DNA of 64,000 nt from Streptomyces rimosus subsp. rimosus. GTDB lineage: Bacteria > Actinomycetota > Actinomycetes > Streptomycetales > Streptomycetaceae. Both the position numbers and the translations under genes were made by a program. A model generated the notes under the pieces. It was not told where the DNA came from, did not search any database, and saw only the letters and a list, made by a program, of their open reading frames with translations. The first letter of the stretch is position 1; every line of letters begins with the position of its first letter. Positions 8,285-16,917 of this stretch are shown piece by piece. The stretch lies in assembly GCF_000720725.1 (NCBI RefSeq), contig NZ_JOCQ01000003.1:1-64000 (forward strand). The letters run 5' to 3'.

Positions 8285-9157
8285 GTGCTGGAGCGGCTGA
8301 ACGAGGCCCTGGAACACATCGAGTCCCATCTCGACCAGAGGATCGAGGTGGGCGAGCTGGCGCGGATCGCGATGACGTCGGAGTACCACTTCCGCCGGAT
8401 GTTCTCCGCGCTGGCGGGTGTCTCGCTGTCGGAGTACATCCGGCGTCGGCGGCTCACCGTCGCGGGGGCCGAGGTGCTCGCCGGGGAGCGGACGCTGCTG
8501 GAGATCGCGGTGCGGTACGGCTACGGATCGGGCGAAGCGTTCGCCCGCGCGTTCCGGGCCGTACACGGTGTGGGACCGGGTGAGGCCCGGCGCACCGGCG
8601 CCGCCCTGCACTCCCAGCCCCGGATGTCCTTCCGTCTCATCATCGAGGGGAGCAGCAGCATGCGGTACCGGGTCGTGGAGAAGGAACAGTTCCATGTGAT
8701 CGGCAAGAAGGCCCGGGTTCCGCTCGTCCACCAGGGCGTGAACCCGGCGATCGCGGACTTCATCCGCAGCATCGGCCAGGAGACCCTGGACCGGATCACG
8801 GCACTGTCCGACCAGCAGCCGGAAGGCATCGTCGCCGTCTGCGACGACCTCGCCCCGAGCCGGGCCGAGGGCACCGAACTCGACTACTACCACGCCGTGG
8901 TGAGCCAGGCGCCCGCCCCGGACGACCTGGACGCTCTGCTCGTCCCGGCCGGCACCTGGGCGGTCTTCGAGAATTCCGGCCCGTTCCCGGAGGCGTTGCA
9001 GTTCCTTTGGCGCGACGTGTTCACCCAGTGGTTCCCGTCCAACCCGTACCAGAGCCGGCCGGGACCGGAAATTCTGCGTACCCGGTTGTCGAAGGACTCG
9101 TCGCAGGCGGATGCGGAGCTTTGGATTCCGGTGGAGAGGGTGCGGGAAGCCGGCTGA
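8285..9157 (+). CDS. AraC-family regulator with GyrI-like effector-binding domain
   Basis: 290 residues from GTG at 8285 after AAGGAAGGAG. Residues 1-105 hold two AraC-type helix-turn-helix motifs (ELARIAMTSEYHFRRMF and LEIAVRYGYGSGEAFARAF). Residues 125-290 form a GyrI-like/SOUL-fold domain that in relatives such as Rob and SbmC binds small hydrophobic ligands. It is divergent from the M24 homologue (166-bp shared gap), which is a plausible target. Confidence 0.92.
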   Translation: MLERLNEALEHIESHLDQRIEVGELARIAMTSEYHFRRMFSALAGVSLSEYIRRRRLTVAGAEVLAGERTLLEIAVRYGYGSGEAFARAFRAVHGVGPGEARRTGAALHSQPRMSFRLIIEGSSSMRYRVVEKEQFHVIGKKARVPLVHQGVNPAIADFIRSIGQETLDRITALSDQQPEGIVAVCDDLAPSRAEGTELDYYHAVVSQAPAPDDLDALLVPAGTWAVFENSGPFPEALQFLWRDVFTQWFPSNPYQSRPGPEILRTRLSKDSSQADAELWIPVERVREAG

Positions 9158-9189
9158 TGCAGGGCCGGAAGCAGCGGGCGAGGCCGGGT

Positions 9190-9627
9190 TTAGCCGGCCT
9201 CGCCCTGCCCGGCCGACCGCCGACGCTTATAACAGTCATAGTTACGCTGAGCAACGATCCGGCCGTCGCGAAACTCCATAAAAACCGCGATACGAGCACG
9301 CAGCACGTGCCCGACAGGCAGATCCCCCAACGCAACCGCCAGCGTCCCGGCCCAGTCCACCTCAAGAGCTACCTGCTCACCCACCGCGACAGCGTTGAGC
9401 ACCTCGAAGCTCTGACACCGCAACACGCCGCGCCCCCGCTCAGCCGCCTCAAGGATGGCAGGCAGATCCCGCACCGCCCCATCCGGAAAGAGGGCGTTGG
9501 GGTACTCACGCTGCACAACATCCTCATGAAAGAACCCGGCCAGTTCCTCACCGACAGCACCACGGGCAACCGCCTGGTGATAACGAACCGCCGCCTCTAC
9601 GAGGGGGTGCCGCTGCAGACCCGTCAT
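9190..9627 (-). CDS. nuclear transport factor 2 (SnoaL)-like protein
   Basis: 145 residues from ATG at 9627; a GTG at 9633 is two codons upstream. The pattern is a cone-shaped alpha+beta barrel: two N-terminal helices, the REYPNALFPDG loop, then long strands ending in FRDGRIVAQRNYDCY. This is the NTF2/SnoaL superfamily, used as small polyketide cyclases, isomerases or ligand binders. The substrate is unknown. The tRNA-Thr terminator lies upstream of its start. Confidence 0.85.
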   Translation of the reverse strand: MTGLQRHPLVEAAVRYHQAVARGAVGEELAGFFHEDVVQREYPNALFPDGAVRDLPAILEAAERGRGVLRCQSFEVLNAVAVGEQVALEVDWAGTLAVALGDLPVGHVLRARIAVFMEFRDGRIVAQRNYDCYKRRRSAGQGEAG

Positions 9628-9711
9628 GTGCACAGCCTAGAGCGCGGCGCCAGATCCGGAACCGCGTTCCCGCACCTCCTCACAACCTGGGCCCCACACC
9701 CTCCGAACAGC

Positions 9712-9751
9712 GAGAACGCCCCTCCGGAAGATCTTCCGGAGGGGCGTTCTC
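9712..9751. terminator. perfect 40-bp palindrome, likely terminator after the tRNA-Thr
   Basis: Positions 9712-9731 are exactly complementary to 9732-9751 (core CTCCGGAAGATCTTCCGGAG). It lies 26 bp beyond the 3' end of the tRNA remnant, in the direction the tRNA is read, and can work on both strands. Confidence 0.8.
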
Positions 9752-9775
9752 AGTGCGTTTTACCTGGTCACAGCT

Positions 9776-9823
9776 AGAGCCCCCTGTCGGGTTCGAACCG
9801 ACGACCTACGCTTTACAAGAGCC
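9776..9823 (-). other. attachment site: 3' part of tRNA-Thr(TGT)
   Basis: On the minus strand the sequence gives an anticodon loop CTTGTAA (anticodon TGT), the 3' anticodon strand, a 5-nt variable loop, a perfect T arm (GTCGG TTCGAAC CCGAC) and acceptor strand AGGGGGC, with T as the discriminator base at 9778. The anticodon 5' strand already mismatches (AGGCT for ACGCT), and no D arm or acceptor 5' strand follows. This is the att half left when an element integrates into a tRNA 3' end and carries the replacement 3' segment to its other end. An integrase gene lies within 350 bp. The complete tRNA should be at the far end, outside the window. Confidence 0.85.
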
Positions 9824-10171
9824 TTCCGGTCGGGAATCGAGCCGGATAAGCAGCAGTTCGGAGCGATCCCCAACCTGCCTTCCTGCGACGGCAGAACGTC
9901 GCCTCAAGGGGAGTTTCGCCAGCTCGGAGGCCCCTCAGCAAGTACCCCCGCCGCCCGCGATACCGCAAGCCCTTCCTTCGTTTTCCTCATCTTCCCCTGC
10001 CTGTCCCCGGCCTTCTGTCCACGTTCTGTCCACGGACAGTCCCCGACCGCCCCTTCTTGCGCAAACCGGCCTGGCCCCGGAGCGCGGACACGAGTTCCCG
10101 CAGGTCAGTGCCGCCCTGGCATCTGCTAGTCCAACGCTTCGCATTCGCGCTCGCCAGGCATAACCGCGCCC
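9824..10171. other. att-flanking non-coding region
   Basis: No gene is supported. Near 10011-10040 a direct repeat TTCTGTCCACG occurs twice in tandem and overlaps a small dyad (GTCCACGGAC), a plausible arm-type binding site for integrase or excisionase. The plus-strand reading frame from 9753 that spans the tRNA is the usual artefact of translating a tRNA. Confidence 0.5.
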
Positions 10172-11845
10172 TCACGCTGACTTCACCTGGCAGGGGGCGG
10201 ATCCACCGTCGACACCGTCCTTGCCGTCCCCGCTGCCCCCAGGCTGTTCTGGTTCTACGGCCGAGACGACGAGGGTCAGCTTCGGAGTAGCACTGTCCTC
10301 GGTCGCGTTTGCTCGCGGTACGAGGGCGACCGGCGCGTTCGCCGCTGCCTGGTCGAACTGCGGCATGAGCGAGGTGTAGGTGTCGGCGGTGAGCGAGTAG
10401 TTGCTGTGGCCGAGGAGAGCTTGGATGGCCTTCATGGACAGGCCGGCCGCGAGGCTCAGCGACGCGGCGCAATGGCGAAGGTCATGAAGGCGGATCGGAG
10501 GGAGGCCGAGCCTTTTGACCAGGCGGTCGAAGGCTTGCGATACGTTGTCCGGGTTGTGGGGGCTTCCGTCCTCGGTGGTGAACACGCGGCCTGAGTTGAC
10601 GTAGGGGCCGTACTTCTCGGGTTCGGCCAGGTGTTTTGCTTCCCAGGCTTCGCGCTCGGCTTTCTGTGCCTGGCGCACAGCTCGGAGCAGTGCGCGGGTC
10701 ACGTCGTCCAGGGTGACGGTGCGGCGTCCACTGCGGCTCTTGGGGGTGTCTTCCCAGACCTCGCTGTATGTGCGGCCCTTGACCAGTTGCTCGACGACCT
10801 TGATCGTTCCGGCTTCAAGGTCCGTTTCCGTCCACGGGAGGCCGACGGTTTCGCCGCGTCGTGTCGCTCTGAAGACCGCGAGGTGCCACATGGGGTACAT
10901 GCGGTGGTCGGTTGCGCCGTCGAGGAACTACCCGGTCTGTTGCGGCGTCCAGACCATGACGGGTCCAGGGATTTCTCCTGTTTCGCGCCAGCGGGCGACA
11001 CGTTCGTCCGTCCAGACGAGAGCTTCAGGGCGTTCGTACTTAGGGAGGGTGACGCCCTTGGTGAAGTTCTCTGTGATCAGCTTTTCGGCGACGGCGGCGT
11101 CGAGTGCGGCAGAGAGGGTGTCTTTGAACTTCTTCTGTGTGCCCGGGCCTGTCTCTCTGCGCGGCTTCTGACGTGCTTTACGAAGCGCCGCTTTGGCCTT
11201 GTCCCACCGCTGGCGCAGGTGCGGTGGACGAGGCTTGGCCGCAGACTTCCATGCTCGATGGGCGTCGTCGCACTCGGCCTTGGCCTGCTGCGCTGCGAGC
11301 CGGTTGGCCGCCTTGGTTTCGTTGAGGGCCCAGATCCCTTCGAACATCTCCTGGATGTGGCGCTTACGCAGTTGGCGCAGGGGGAGGTGGCCGAGGGCGG
11401 GGATGAATATTCGCTCGACGTAGTCCTCGTAGTCCTTGCGGGTGCTGCGCTTGAGGTCGACGCGCTGGCGCAGCCAGCGGCGCAGGTACTGCGCGACCGT
11501 TTCCTTGGAGTCGATGTCGACGCCGCCCTGGGCCTCATCCCAGAGCTTCTGTGCTGCCGCCTTCGCGTCGGCCTGGGTTCGAAAGCCGCTCTTGCGGGGC
11601 CGGCGCCGTTCGCCGCGTGGGCCATCGGGGAGGTTGAGGTAATAGGCCCAAGAGCCATGGTCTCGCTTCTTCAGGTCCGGGCAGGCCGAGCCGATCTCCC
11701 GACGCTTGGGTTTGCCGTCGGGCCTGAGCACCGGCCGGTCGGCGTCGTCGAGCACCGGCTCCGTGCACGAGCATCGCTTGTAGGTGGTTCCGTCGAACAC
11801 GCAGGCTCCTGTTTGAGCTGGGGTTTCCTTGCGTGTCCTGATCAT
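10172..11845 (-). pseudogene. tyrosine-recombinase integrase interrupted by an amber stop
   Basis: From ATG at 11845 the frame runs 305 codons, hits TAG at 10928-10930, and continues in the same frame to 10172 (557 coding codons plus the stop). The N-terminal half has a zinc-like Cys segment (KRCSCTEP), an arm-binding Arg-rich region and the SAM-like core-binding domain. The part after the stop holds all catalytic residues: Arg in RRGE, His-Leu-Arg-His in HDLRH, His in LLGHS and the Tyr in ADTYTSL. Without readthrough no active recombinase is made. CAG to TAG is a simple explanation, since many homologues have Gln or another polar residue between TG and FLD. It should act on the adjoining att site. 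Confidence 0.88.
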
Positions 11846-11923
11846 TCTGTAGCGGAACTCGCGCTTCCTTGGCTCTCGTATGCTTCCGGTCAGGTGGCGC
11901 GGGGATGAAGGATTTGACCACCT

Positions 11924-12166
11924 ATGACCACATCTGTGATCGGTTCTGCTGCACCCGCCTCCGAGCGCGGGGACATGTCCGTGGAGGAGGTGCTGGCGCT
12001 TCCGCTTGCTATCAGCGTGGCGACGGCTGCGCGCGCTTTCAAGATCGGGCCGGACAAGGCGTATCGGCTGATCGAGGAGGGTCGGTTCCCGGCGAAGCTG
12101 ATTCCGCTGGGCGATACGACGAAGGTGGCGACGGCGTCCGCCTGGGAGGCGCTTGGGCTTCATTAG
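11924..12166 (+). CDS. small excisionase-like helix-turn-helix protein
   Basis: 80 residues from ATG at 11924, divergent from the integrase with 78 bp between them. The central motif (SVATAARAFKIGPDKAYRLIEEGRFP) is a MerR/excisionase-type winged helix-turn-helix with a wing (KLIPLGDTTKVATASAW). In actinobacterial elements such a protein beside int commonly acts as recombination directionality factor or int regulator. There is no good ribosome site, so it may be translated from a very short leader. Confidence 0.75.
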   Translation: MTTSVIGSAAPASERGDMSVEEVLALPLAISVATAARAFKIGPDKAYRLIEEGRFPAKLIPLGDTTKVATASAWEALGLH

Positions 12167-12178
12167 TCGATCTTTTGC

Positions 12179-12190
12179 TGCGGCCTATTT
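12179..12190 (-). promoter_or_regulatory. 12-bp box copy on the minus strand
   Basis: Minus-strand AAATAGGCCGCA differs by one base from the box found at 18515, 19031 and 50759. It lies 12 bp after the excisionase-like gene. No clear -10 follows on that strand. Confidence 0.45.
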
Positions 12191-12457
12191 GCCGAAGGGT
12201 CGCCCGCTTTTACCCTCCGAGGAGGCTCTACACGGGCGTTCGCCTGAGGTGATCCATAGCCCTAGGCAACCAAAAATTTCCTTGTGAGCGAGGTCACGTT
12301 TCGATGTTACATTCGAATCATGTGTCTGACCTGCATAAATGTCCGCCTTCTCTAAGGGAGTGGAGAGACCTCATATGTCGCCCAAGTACATTGGCCTATT
12401 ACGGAGCTAAGAGGCCGCTATGGGCAGGGCGGTCGCACTCCCGATGGATGGAGATTC

Positions 12458-13396
12458 ATGGCACGGCTATCGGGCTACGTGCGTCCTGGAGAGCTGCACC
12501 AGCAGGAGGCCCAGGGCTTGCGTGAGGGCGCTTCACGGCTGTTCTTGGACGAGCCCGTAGGCACGGTCGTGCGCCAGCTCACCGACAAGGGCTACACCAA
12601 CGCGCGCGGGAACCCTTGGACCGCGGAGGCTTTCGTGCGGGCCATCCTCAACCCGCTCATGGCGGGCCTCGACAAGAACGGCGACCCTATCGAGGACTTC
12701 GGGGAAACGGTTCTCACGCCGGATGAGCACCGAAGGTTGAAGGCGCTGTTCGCTAAGCGTCGCGGCGAGCAGACTGCCCCTCGCGAAGCGCACGACTACC
12801 TGCTCACCAGCGGACTGTCAGAGTGCGGCCGGTGCACCTTCCACATGCATGGAGCGCGGGTGGACGGTGGCGCGGACCCCGGCTACCGGTGCCCTCCCCC
12901 CAAGGAAGGCCGTCCTTCGTGTGGTGGCGTCCGCATGAACGCCAACCGCCTGGAGGGCGCCGTAGCCGAGCAGGTTCTCGCTGATGTCCTGCGACCTGGC
13001 ACTCATGAGCGGCTGCTTCAAGTCCAGGAGGACGTCAGGGCCGAGGTGCAGCGTCTGCGCGAGCACGTCAGTGGAGCCGAGGAGCGGTTCAAGGAGCTGG
13101 GGGGCCTGTACGGGCGCGGCCTGCTGGTGCGCTCGGCGTTCCTGGCCGCACAGAAGGCCACCAAGGAGGACCTGCGGGAAGCACGGGCCCGGCTTCGGTT
13201 CCTGGAGCAGATTGCGGACGTGCCGATCTCCGGCGTCACCGATTTCGTCGCGTGGTGGGAAACCGCGCCTCGGGCTTCTCAGCGAGCCCTCATCGCCTTG
13301 GAGGTTTCCAAGGTTCGCGTTATGCCGTCTGGGGGCGGGCGGCACACCGATCCGCACGAGCGGATCGTTATCGACTGGCGGGCACCCGCCAACTGA
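12458..13396 (+). pseudogene. large serine recombinase missing its catalytic N-terminal domain
   Basis: 312 residues from ATG at 12458. The sequence begins directly in the recombinase domain (EASRLFLDEPVGTVVRQL-type helices and GYTNARGNPWTAEAFVRAIL). It continues with the zinc ribbon (CGRC, then YRCPPP and SCGG) and a coiled coil near residues 195-260. The resolvase domain of about 140 residues with the nucleophilic Ser is absent, and the 290 bp upstream contain no trace of it. It could bind DNA but not recombine it. Either a remnant of an older integration module or a DNA-binding derivative. Confidence 0.75.
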
Positions 13397-13475
13397 TCTC
13401 CGTTTCGTGCTCCCCGCCGGCCGGGGCGCACCGTCATGTCCGCACATCGTTTCGTTCAGCAAGTTGGAGCCTGCC

Positions 13476-14408
13476 TTGGCGTCCCCTTCCCTCGTTCCGC
13501 TGTCGCCCACCACGTGGGCGTGGATGCACAACAGCACCGCCTGGGGATACAGCAACTGCGGGCTTGTCGCCTCCGGTGAACAAGCTCTACTGGTGGACAC
13601 CCAGTTCACGTTGACCGGCACGCGCCTGCTGCTGGATGCGGTCGAGGCGGCAGTGCCCGCAGCGGAAATCACCACTGTGGTGAACTCGCACCAGAACGGG
13701 GACCACACATGGGGCAACCAGCTCCTTCCGGATGCCGAGATCATCACGTCGGCTGCGTCGGCCGAGCACGTGTGCAAAGAGATCAGCCCGGAGCAGATGA
13801 CGCTGCTCGGCCGGTCGGCTCCGACGTCTGCCGTCACTGCGTACGCCGCTGAGCACATCGGTGTGTTCGACTTCAGCGGGAACACTGTGACCGGCGCGAC
13901 GCGTACGTTCACCAGCACGCTGGAACTGAACGTCGGAGGGGCGGCGGTGGAACTTATCGACCTCGGCCCCGCGCACAGCGAGGGTGATGTGGCTGTGCAC
14001 GTCCCCGGAGATCACGTGGTCTTCGCCGGCGATGTGCTGTTCATCGGAGCCCACATAATTGTGTGGTCCGATTCCCTCAGCGCGTGCATCGCGGCCTGCG
14101 ACCGGCTACTGAGTACGGGTGCCACGACGTTCGTACCGGGTCACGGTGAGATTACCGGCCGGGCAGGCGTGGTCGCCTTCCGAGACCGCCTCGCCCGTGT
14201 CCACGAAGATGCCACTTTCCATGCTTCGCGTGGCGTCGAGTTGACCGACGCGGCCCGCCTGATCAAGGAGGCCTACGCGGGCGATCTCGCGCACCCTGAG
14301 CGGCTTTTCACTGCTGTTGCCGCTGCGTATAAGGAAGCGGGCGTAGAAGGCGGCCCTTCCACGACTATGGGGCTCGTCGAGGGAATGGCTCAGCTCGCGA
14401 GGGAGTAG
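13476..14408 (+). CDS. MBL-fold metallo-hydrolase
   Basis: 310 residues from TTG at 13476, placed 6 nt after GGAG; no ATG or GTG fits better. The metallo-beta-lactamase fold is shown by SHQNGDHTWGN (HxHxDH with Asn for the second His), the metal ligands in GPAHSEGD and FAGDVLF, and the last His in VPGHGEI. Members hydrolyse thioesters, lactones or phosphoesters; this one could act on a small metabolite in the cytoplasm. Its 3' end overlaps the convergent XRE gene by 19 bp. Confidence 0.85.
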   Translation: MASPSLVPLSPTTWAWMHNSTAWGYSNCGLVASGEQALLVDTQFTLTGTRLLLDAVEAAVPAAEITTVVNSHQNGDHTWGNQLLPDAEIITSAASAEHVCKEISPEQMTLLGRSAPTSAVTAYAAEHIGVFDFSGNTVTGATRTFTSTLELNVGGAAVELIDLGPAHSEGDVAVHVPGDHVVFAGDVLFIGAHIIVWSDSLSACIAACDRLLSTGATTFVPGHGEITGRAGVVAFRDRLARVHEDATFHASRGVELTDAARLIKEAYAGDLAHPERLFTAVAAAYKEAGVEGGPSTTMGLVEGMAQLARE

Positions 14409-15190
14409 TCCGGCGGCACGATGAACATCATGCGCTGGCTACGGTCGCTGAGCGGTGCGAAGCAGCGGAAGATGACCTCGAATTCCTCTTCACCGCGGTT
14501 CGGCAGGTACATCCAACGCCGGTGGCCGTCTGGGTGCGTGACACTCGTGAGGTCATCGGTAAGAAGTCGCGCTGCGACCTTGTCGCGTTTTTTGATGTCG
14601 GCGACGACTTCGGCGAGCCTGCGGTTCTCCGGCCGGGACTCGTGCACGAGACGCAGTTGGGACGCCATGGGCTTGGCCCAGGACTCTTCCCAGTCGATCA
14701 GCTGAAGCCGGGCTTCGGGGTAGGTCAGGCACCAGGTCATGATGTTGATGCCGTACTTGTTCCACGGCCAATTGCGGACGCACAGGTCGTTGTACAGGAG
14801 CATGTCCCACGAGGCGTCGGATATGTACGCGGGCCATGGCTGCCCCTGAATCACCGCGGCCGTCGAGGGGTCGATAACTGCAGTTGGGCGGTAGAGGGGC
14901 GGCGGCTCTTGCCCCTTCCCGTACACGAACAGGGTGTACCACTTGGCCTCGTTGAGGTCGAGAGCGCGCACGATGCGCTCCAACCATTCCGTTTTCGGGT
15001 TGTTGATGCCGCCGGCCTCCAGGCGCCGGTACCAGCTCTCCGTCACACCAGTGAGCACCGCCATTTCGGCCTGTGTGAGGCCTGGTTTGCTTCGCGGCCC
15101 GAACCTGGCGGTGAAGCCGGGGACCAGGTTGGGGTCCATCTTGGCGCGCCACTCCCGGAGAAAATCGCCTACGCGGTGCCTATTGGACAT
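14390..15190 (-). CDS. XRE-family regulator with MmyB-like ligand-binding domain
   Basis: 266 residues from ATG at 15190 after GGAGGGG. Residues 1-80 contain a five-helix HTH (LTQAEMAVLTGVTESWYRRLEAG). Residues 110-260 form the PAS-like MmyB domain (SWDMLLYNDLCVRNWPW), which in relatives binds fatty-acid-like ligands. It sits between an MBL hydrolase and an SDR gene. Pairs of MmyB-type regulator and SDR are common in actinomycetes, so it may control the neighbouring SDR gene. Confidence 0.88.
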   Translation of the reverse strand: MSNRHRVGDFLREWRAKMDPNLVPGFTARFGPRSKPGLTQAEMAVLTGVTESWYRRLEAGGINNPKTEWLERIVRALDLNEAKWYTLFVYGKGQEPPPLYRPTAVIDPSTAAVIQGQPWPAYISDASWDMLLYNDLCVRNWPWNKYGINIMTWCLTYPEARLQLIDWEESWAKPMASQLRLVHESRPENRRLAEVVADIKKRDKVAARLLTDDLTSVTHPDGHRRWMYLPNRGEEEFEVIFRCFAPLSDRSQRMMFIVPPDYSLAS

Positions 15191-15532
15191 CAGGGCTTTA
15201 CCCCTCCTTGACGGTAAAAGTAACGGAAAGACGCCGAAGACCTTAACGCCCCTTTGACGCCCCTTAGCAAGTGCCTCCATGATCATCTTTTCGCCATCGA
15301 GCCACCCGAAGCTGGACATTGACCGCTTTCCACCCCCTTCAACACTTTGTCAACCACCGCTACACTTCGTACCGGTTACGCTGTGTAGTCAGGAGCGATC
15401 AAAAGCGAGCGTTCCTTTTGTGCGAGGGTTGCTGCACCGCAGGGGCCACCCGGTCACGGATACCGGCCTCTCGGGCGCTCTGCCACGGCAAACGGCAGAG
15501 CTGAGCACCAGAGCACCAACTGAGAGGTACCC
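15191..15532. other. intergenic region between divergent regulator and SDR
   Basis: 342 bp with locally lower GC (for example near 15330-15380). It must hold the promoters of both flanking genes. A TTGACC at 15319-15324 is present, but I find no convincing -10 at the right distance. No gene or repeat is seen. Confidence 0.5.
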
Positions 15533-16237
15533 ATGAGTCGCAGCGTCTTCATCACCGGTGGTAACCGAGGCATCGGGCTGGCGATCGCAGAGGCCATGGT
15601 CGCCAACGGTGACAGAGTCGCCGTCACCTACCGCTCAGGCGAGCCACCCGCCGGCGTGCTGGGCGTGAAATGCGACATCACCGATCCTGAGCAGGTCGAG
15701 GCCGCGTTCCAGCAGATCGAGGAAACGCACGGGCCCGTCGAGGTCCTGGTGGCGAACGCGGGGATCACTCGGGACACCCTGCTGATGCGCATGTCCGAAG
15801 AGGACTTCGGCGACGTGATCGGCACGAACCTCACGGCGGCGTACCGGCTGGCCAAGCGGGCCACCCGCGGCATGCTGCGGGCCCGCAAGGGCCGCATGAT
15901 CTTCGTCGGCTCGACCGTCGGCCTGCGCGGCGAGGCGGGACAGGCTAACTATGCGGCAGCCAAGGCAGGGCTGGTTGGCTTCTCGCGCTCCATCGCCCGC
16001 GAGCTTGGCTCTCGGGGCATCACGGCCAACGTCGTCACCCCTGGACTGACCGAGACCGACATGACCGCCTCGCTCTCCCAGGACCTCAAGGACAGCATGG
16101 TCAAGCAGATCCCCGCGGGCCGGGCCGCCAAGCCGAAGGAGATCGCGGCGGCAGTGCGTTTCCTGGCCAGCGATGAGGCGTCGTACATCACCGGTGCCGT
16201 CATTCCTGTCGACGGCGGCGCCGGCATGGGGCACTGA
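15533..16237 (+). CDS. 3-oxoacyl-ACP reductase-like short-chain dehydrogenase (FabG-like)
   Basis: 234 residues from ATG at 15533 with GAGAGG upstream. It is a classical SDR: TGGNRGIG cofactor loop (residues 8-15), CDITD, NAG in the fourth strand, catalytic Ser in VGSTVGL, and Tyr and Lys in NYAAAKAG. The C-terminal PVDGGAGMGH is typical of the actinobacterial FabG group, which reduces 3-oxoacyl-ACP with NADPH. As an accessory copy its real substrate may differ. It may be controlled by the adjacent XRE regulator. Confidence 0.9.
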   Translation: MSRSVFITGGNRGIGLAIAEAMVANGDRVAVTYRSGEPPAGVLGVKCDITDPEQVEAAFQQIEETHGPVEVLVANAGITRDTLLMRMSEEDFGDVIGTNLTAAYRLAKRATRGMLRARKGRMIFVGSTVGLRGEAGQANYAAAKAGLVGFSRSIARELGSRGITANVVTPGLTETDMTASLSQDLKDSMVKQIPAGRAAKPKEIAAAVRFLASDEASYITGAVIPVDGGAGMGH

Positions 16238-16374
16238 CCGGGGGCTCGGCCACACCGGCGGAGAAGCATCTTGCGGCTGCCCGGCACCGCGCTCGGGCCG
16301 GGCGGCCGCCACGGGGGCAGGGCGCGTCAATAGGAGGGGCAGGCGGTACACAGCCTGACTTGGCGAGGAGTGAC

Positions 16375-16710
16375 GTGATTGATATACAGCGCATTCTGGC
16401 GCTGTCGAAGCAGCCTCGGGTTGGGCGACCGGGCACTGAGGAGCGGGACCTTGCGGCGACCGGCCGCGTGCTGAGCTACCTGCACAGCGAGTCGGACCGG
16501 CTGGCGATGCCGATCCGCTGGAGCGCGGCTCGATGTGTCACAGCGAGCTCGTGCCAATCGTCCAGTGAAGGAGACGACACGGGGGCGGCAGCAGTGTGCG
16601 CCCGGTGTCCGATCGCCCGCGACTGTTCTACCGCCCTGCTGGCAGGTGCGCCTGTTGAGGTCCGGCGGTGGCGTGAGCGCGTGGACGGGGGTCAGGCGCT
16701 CACGCCCTGA
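16375..16710 (+). CDS. WhiB-like iron-sulfur protein (divergent)
   Basis: 111 residues from GTG at 16375, 6 nt after GAGGAG; the frame extends to TTG at 16360 but that start has no better site. Four Cys fit the WhiB 4Fe-4S pattern: one in AARC, then VCARC and RDC (C-x2-C-x5-C). A basic C-terminal tail follows, but the usual G[VI]WGG turn is not clear. WhiB-like proteins bind sigma factor region 4 and tune transcription. A strong terminator follows directly. Confidence 0.68.
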   Translation: MIDIQRILALSKQPRVGRPGTEERDLAATGRVLSYLHSESDRLAMPIRWSAARCVTASSCQSSSEGDDTGAAAVCARCPIARDCSTALLAGAPVEVRRWRERVDGGQALTP

Positions 16711-16727
16711 AGGGGAGCAGGAGGGGA

Positions 16728-16763
16728 GCCCGTGGGGCGCCGGGAAACCGGCGCCCCACGGGC
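16728..16763 (+). terminator. rho-independent terminator
   Basis: A perfect 16-bp stem (GCCCGTGGGGCGCCGG with its complement at 16748-16763) with a GAAA loop is followed by ATTTTG. It separates the WhiB-like gene from the next promoter. Confidence 0.93.
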
Positions 16764-16839
16764 ATTTTGCTCTTCCTGCTCGGCCCGCGCTGCGGGGCAG
16801 TGACGTACGCCAGGTCACACCTGGCTGGGTCACCGCGAG

Positions 16840-16867
16840 TGGACATCCCCACGAACCATAGTAGAAC
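16840..16867 (+). promoter_or_regulatory. shared promoter family, copy P1
   Basis: -35 TGGACA (16840-16845), 16-bp spacer, -10 TAGAAC (16862-16867), inside the conserved block CATAGTAGAA-TTAGTTAA. It drives the ParB operon. The downstream leader contains TGAGGGG and CCTCTTGGAG, also found at copy P6. Confidence 0.88.
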
Positions 16868-16917
16868 TTAGTTAATGGTTGAGGGGAGAACTCACCACCT
16901 ACCTCTTGGAGCAACCA

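Noticed and set aside
9753..10163. Open frame with PVGFEPTTYAL across the tRNA remnant
   Set aside because: This peptide is the known artefact of translating the reverse strand of a tRNA gene; no ribosome site and no coding pattern downstream.
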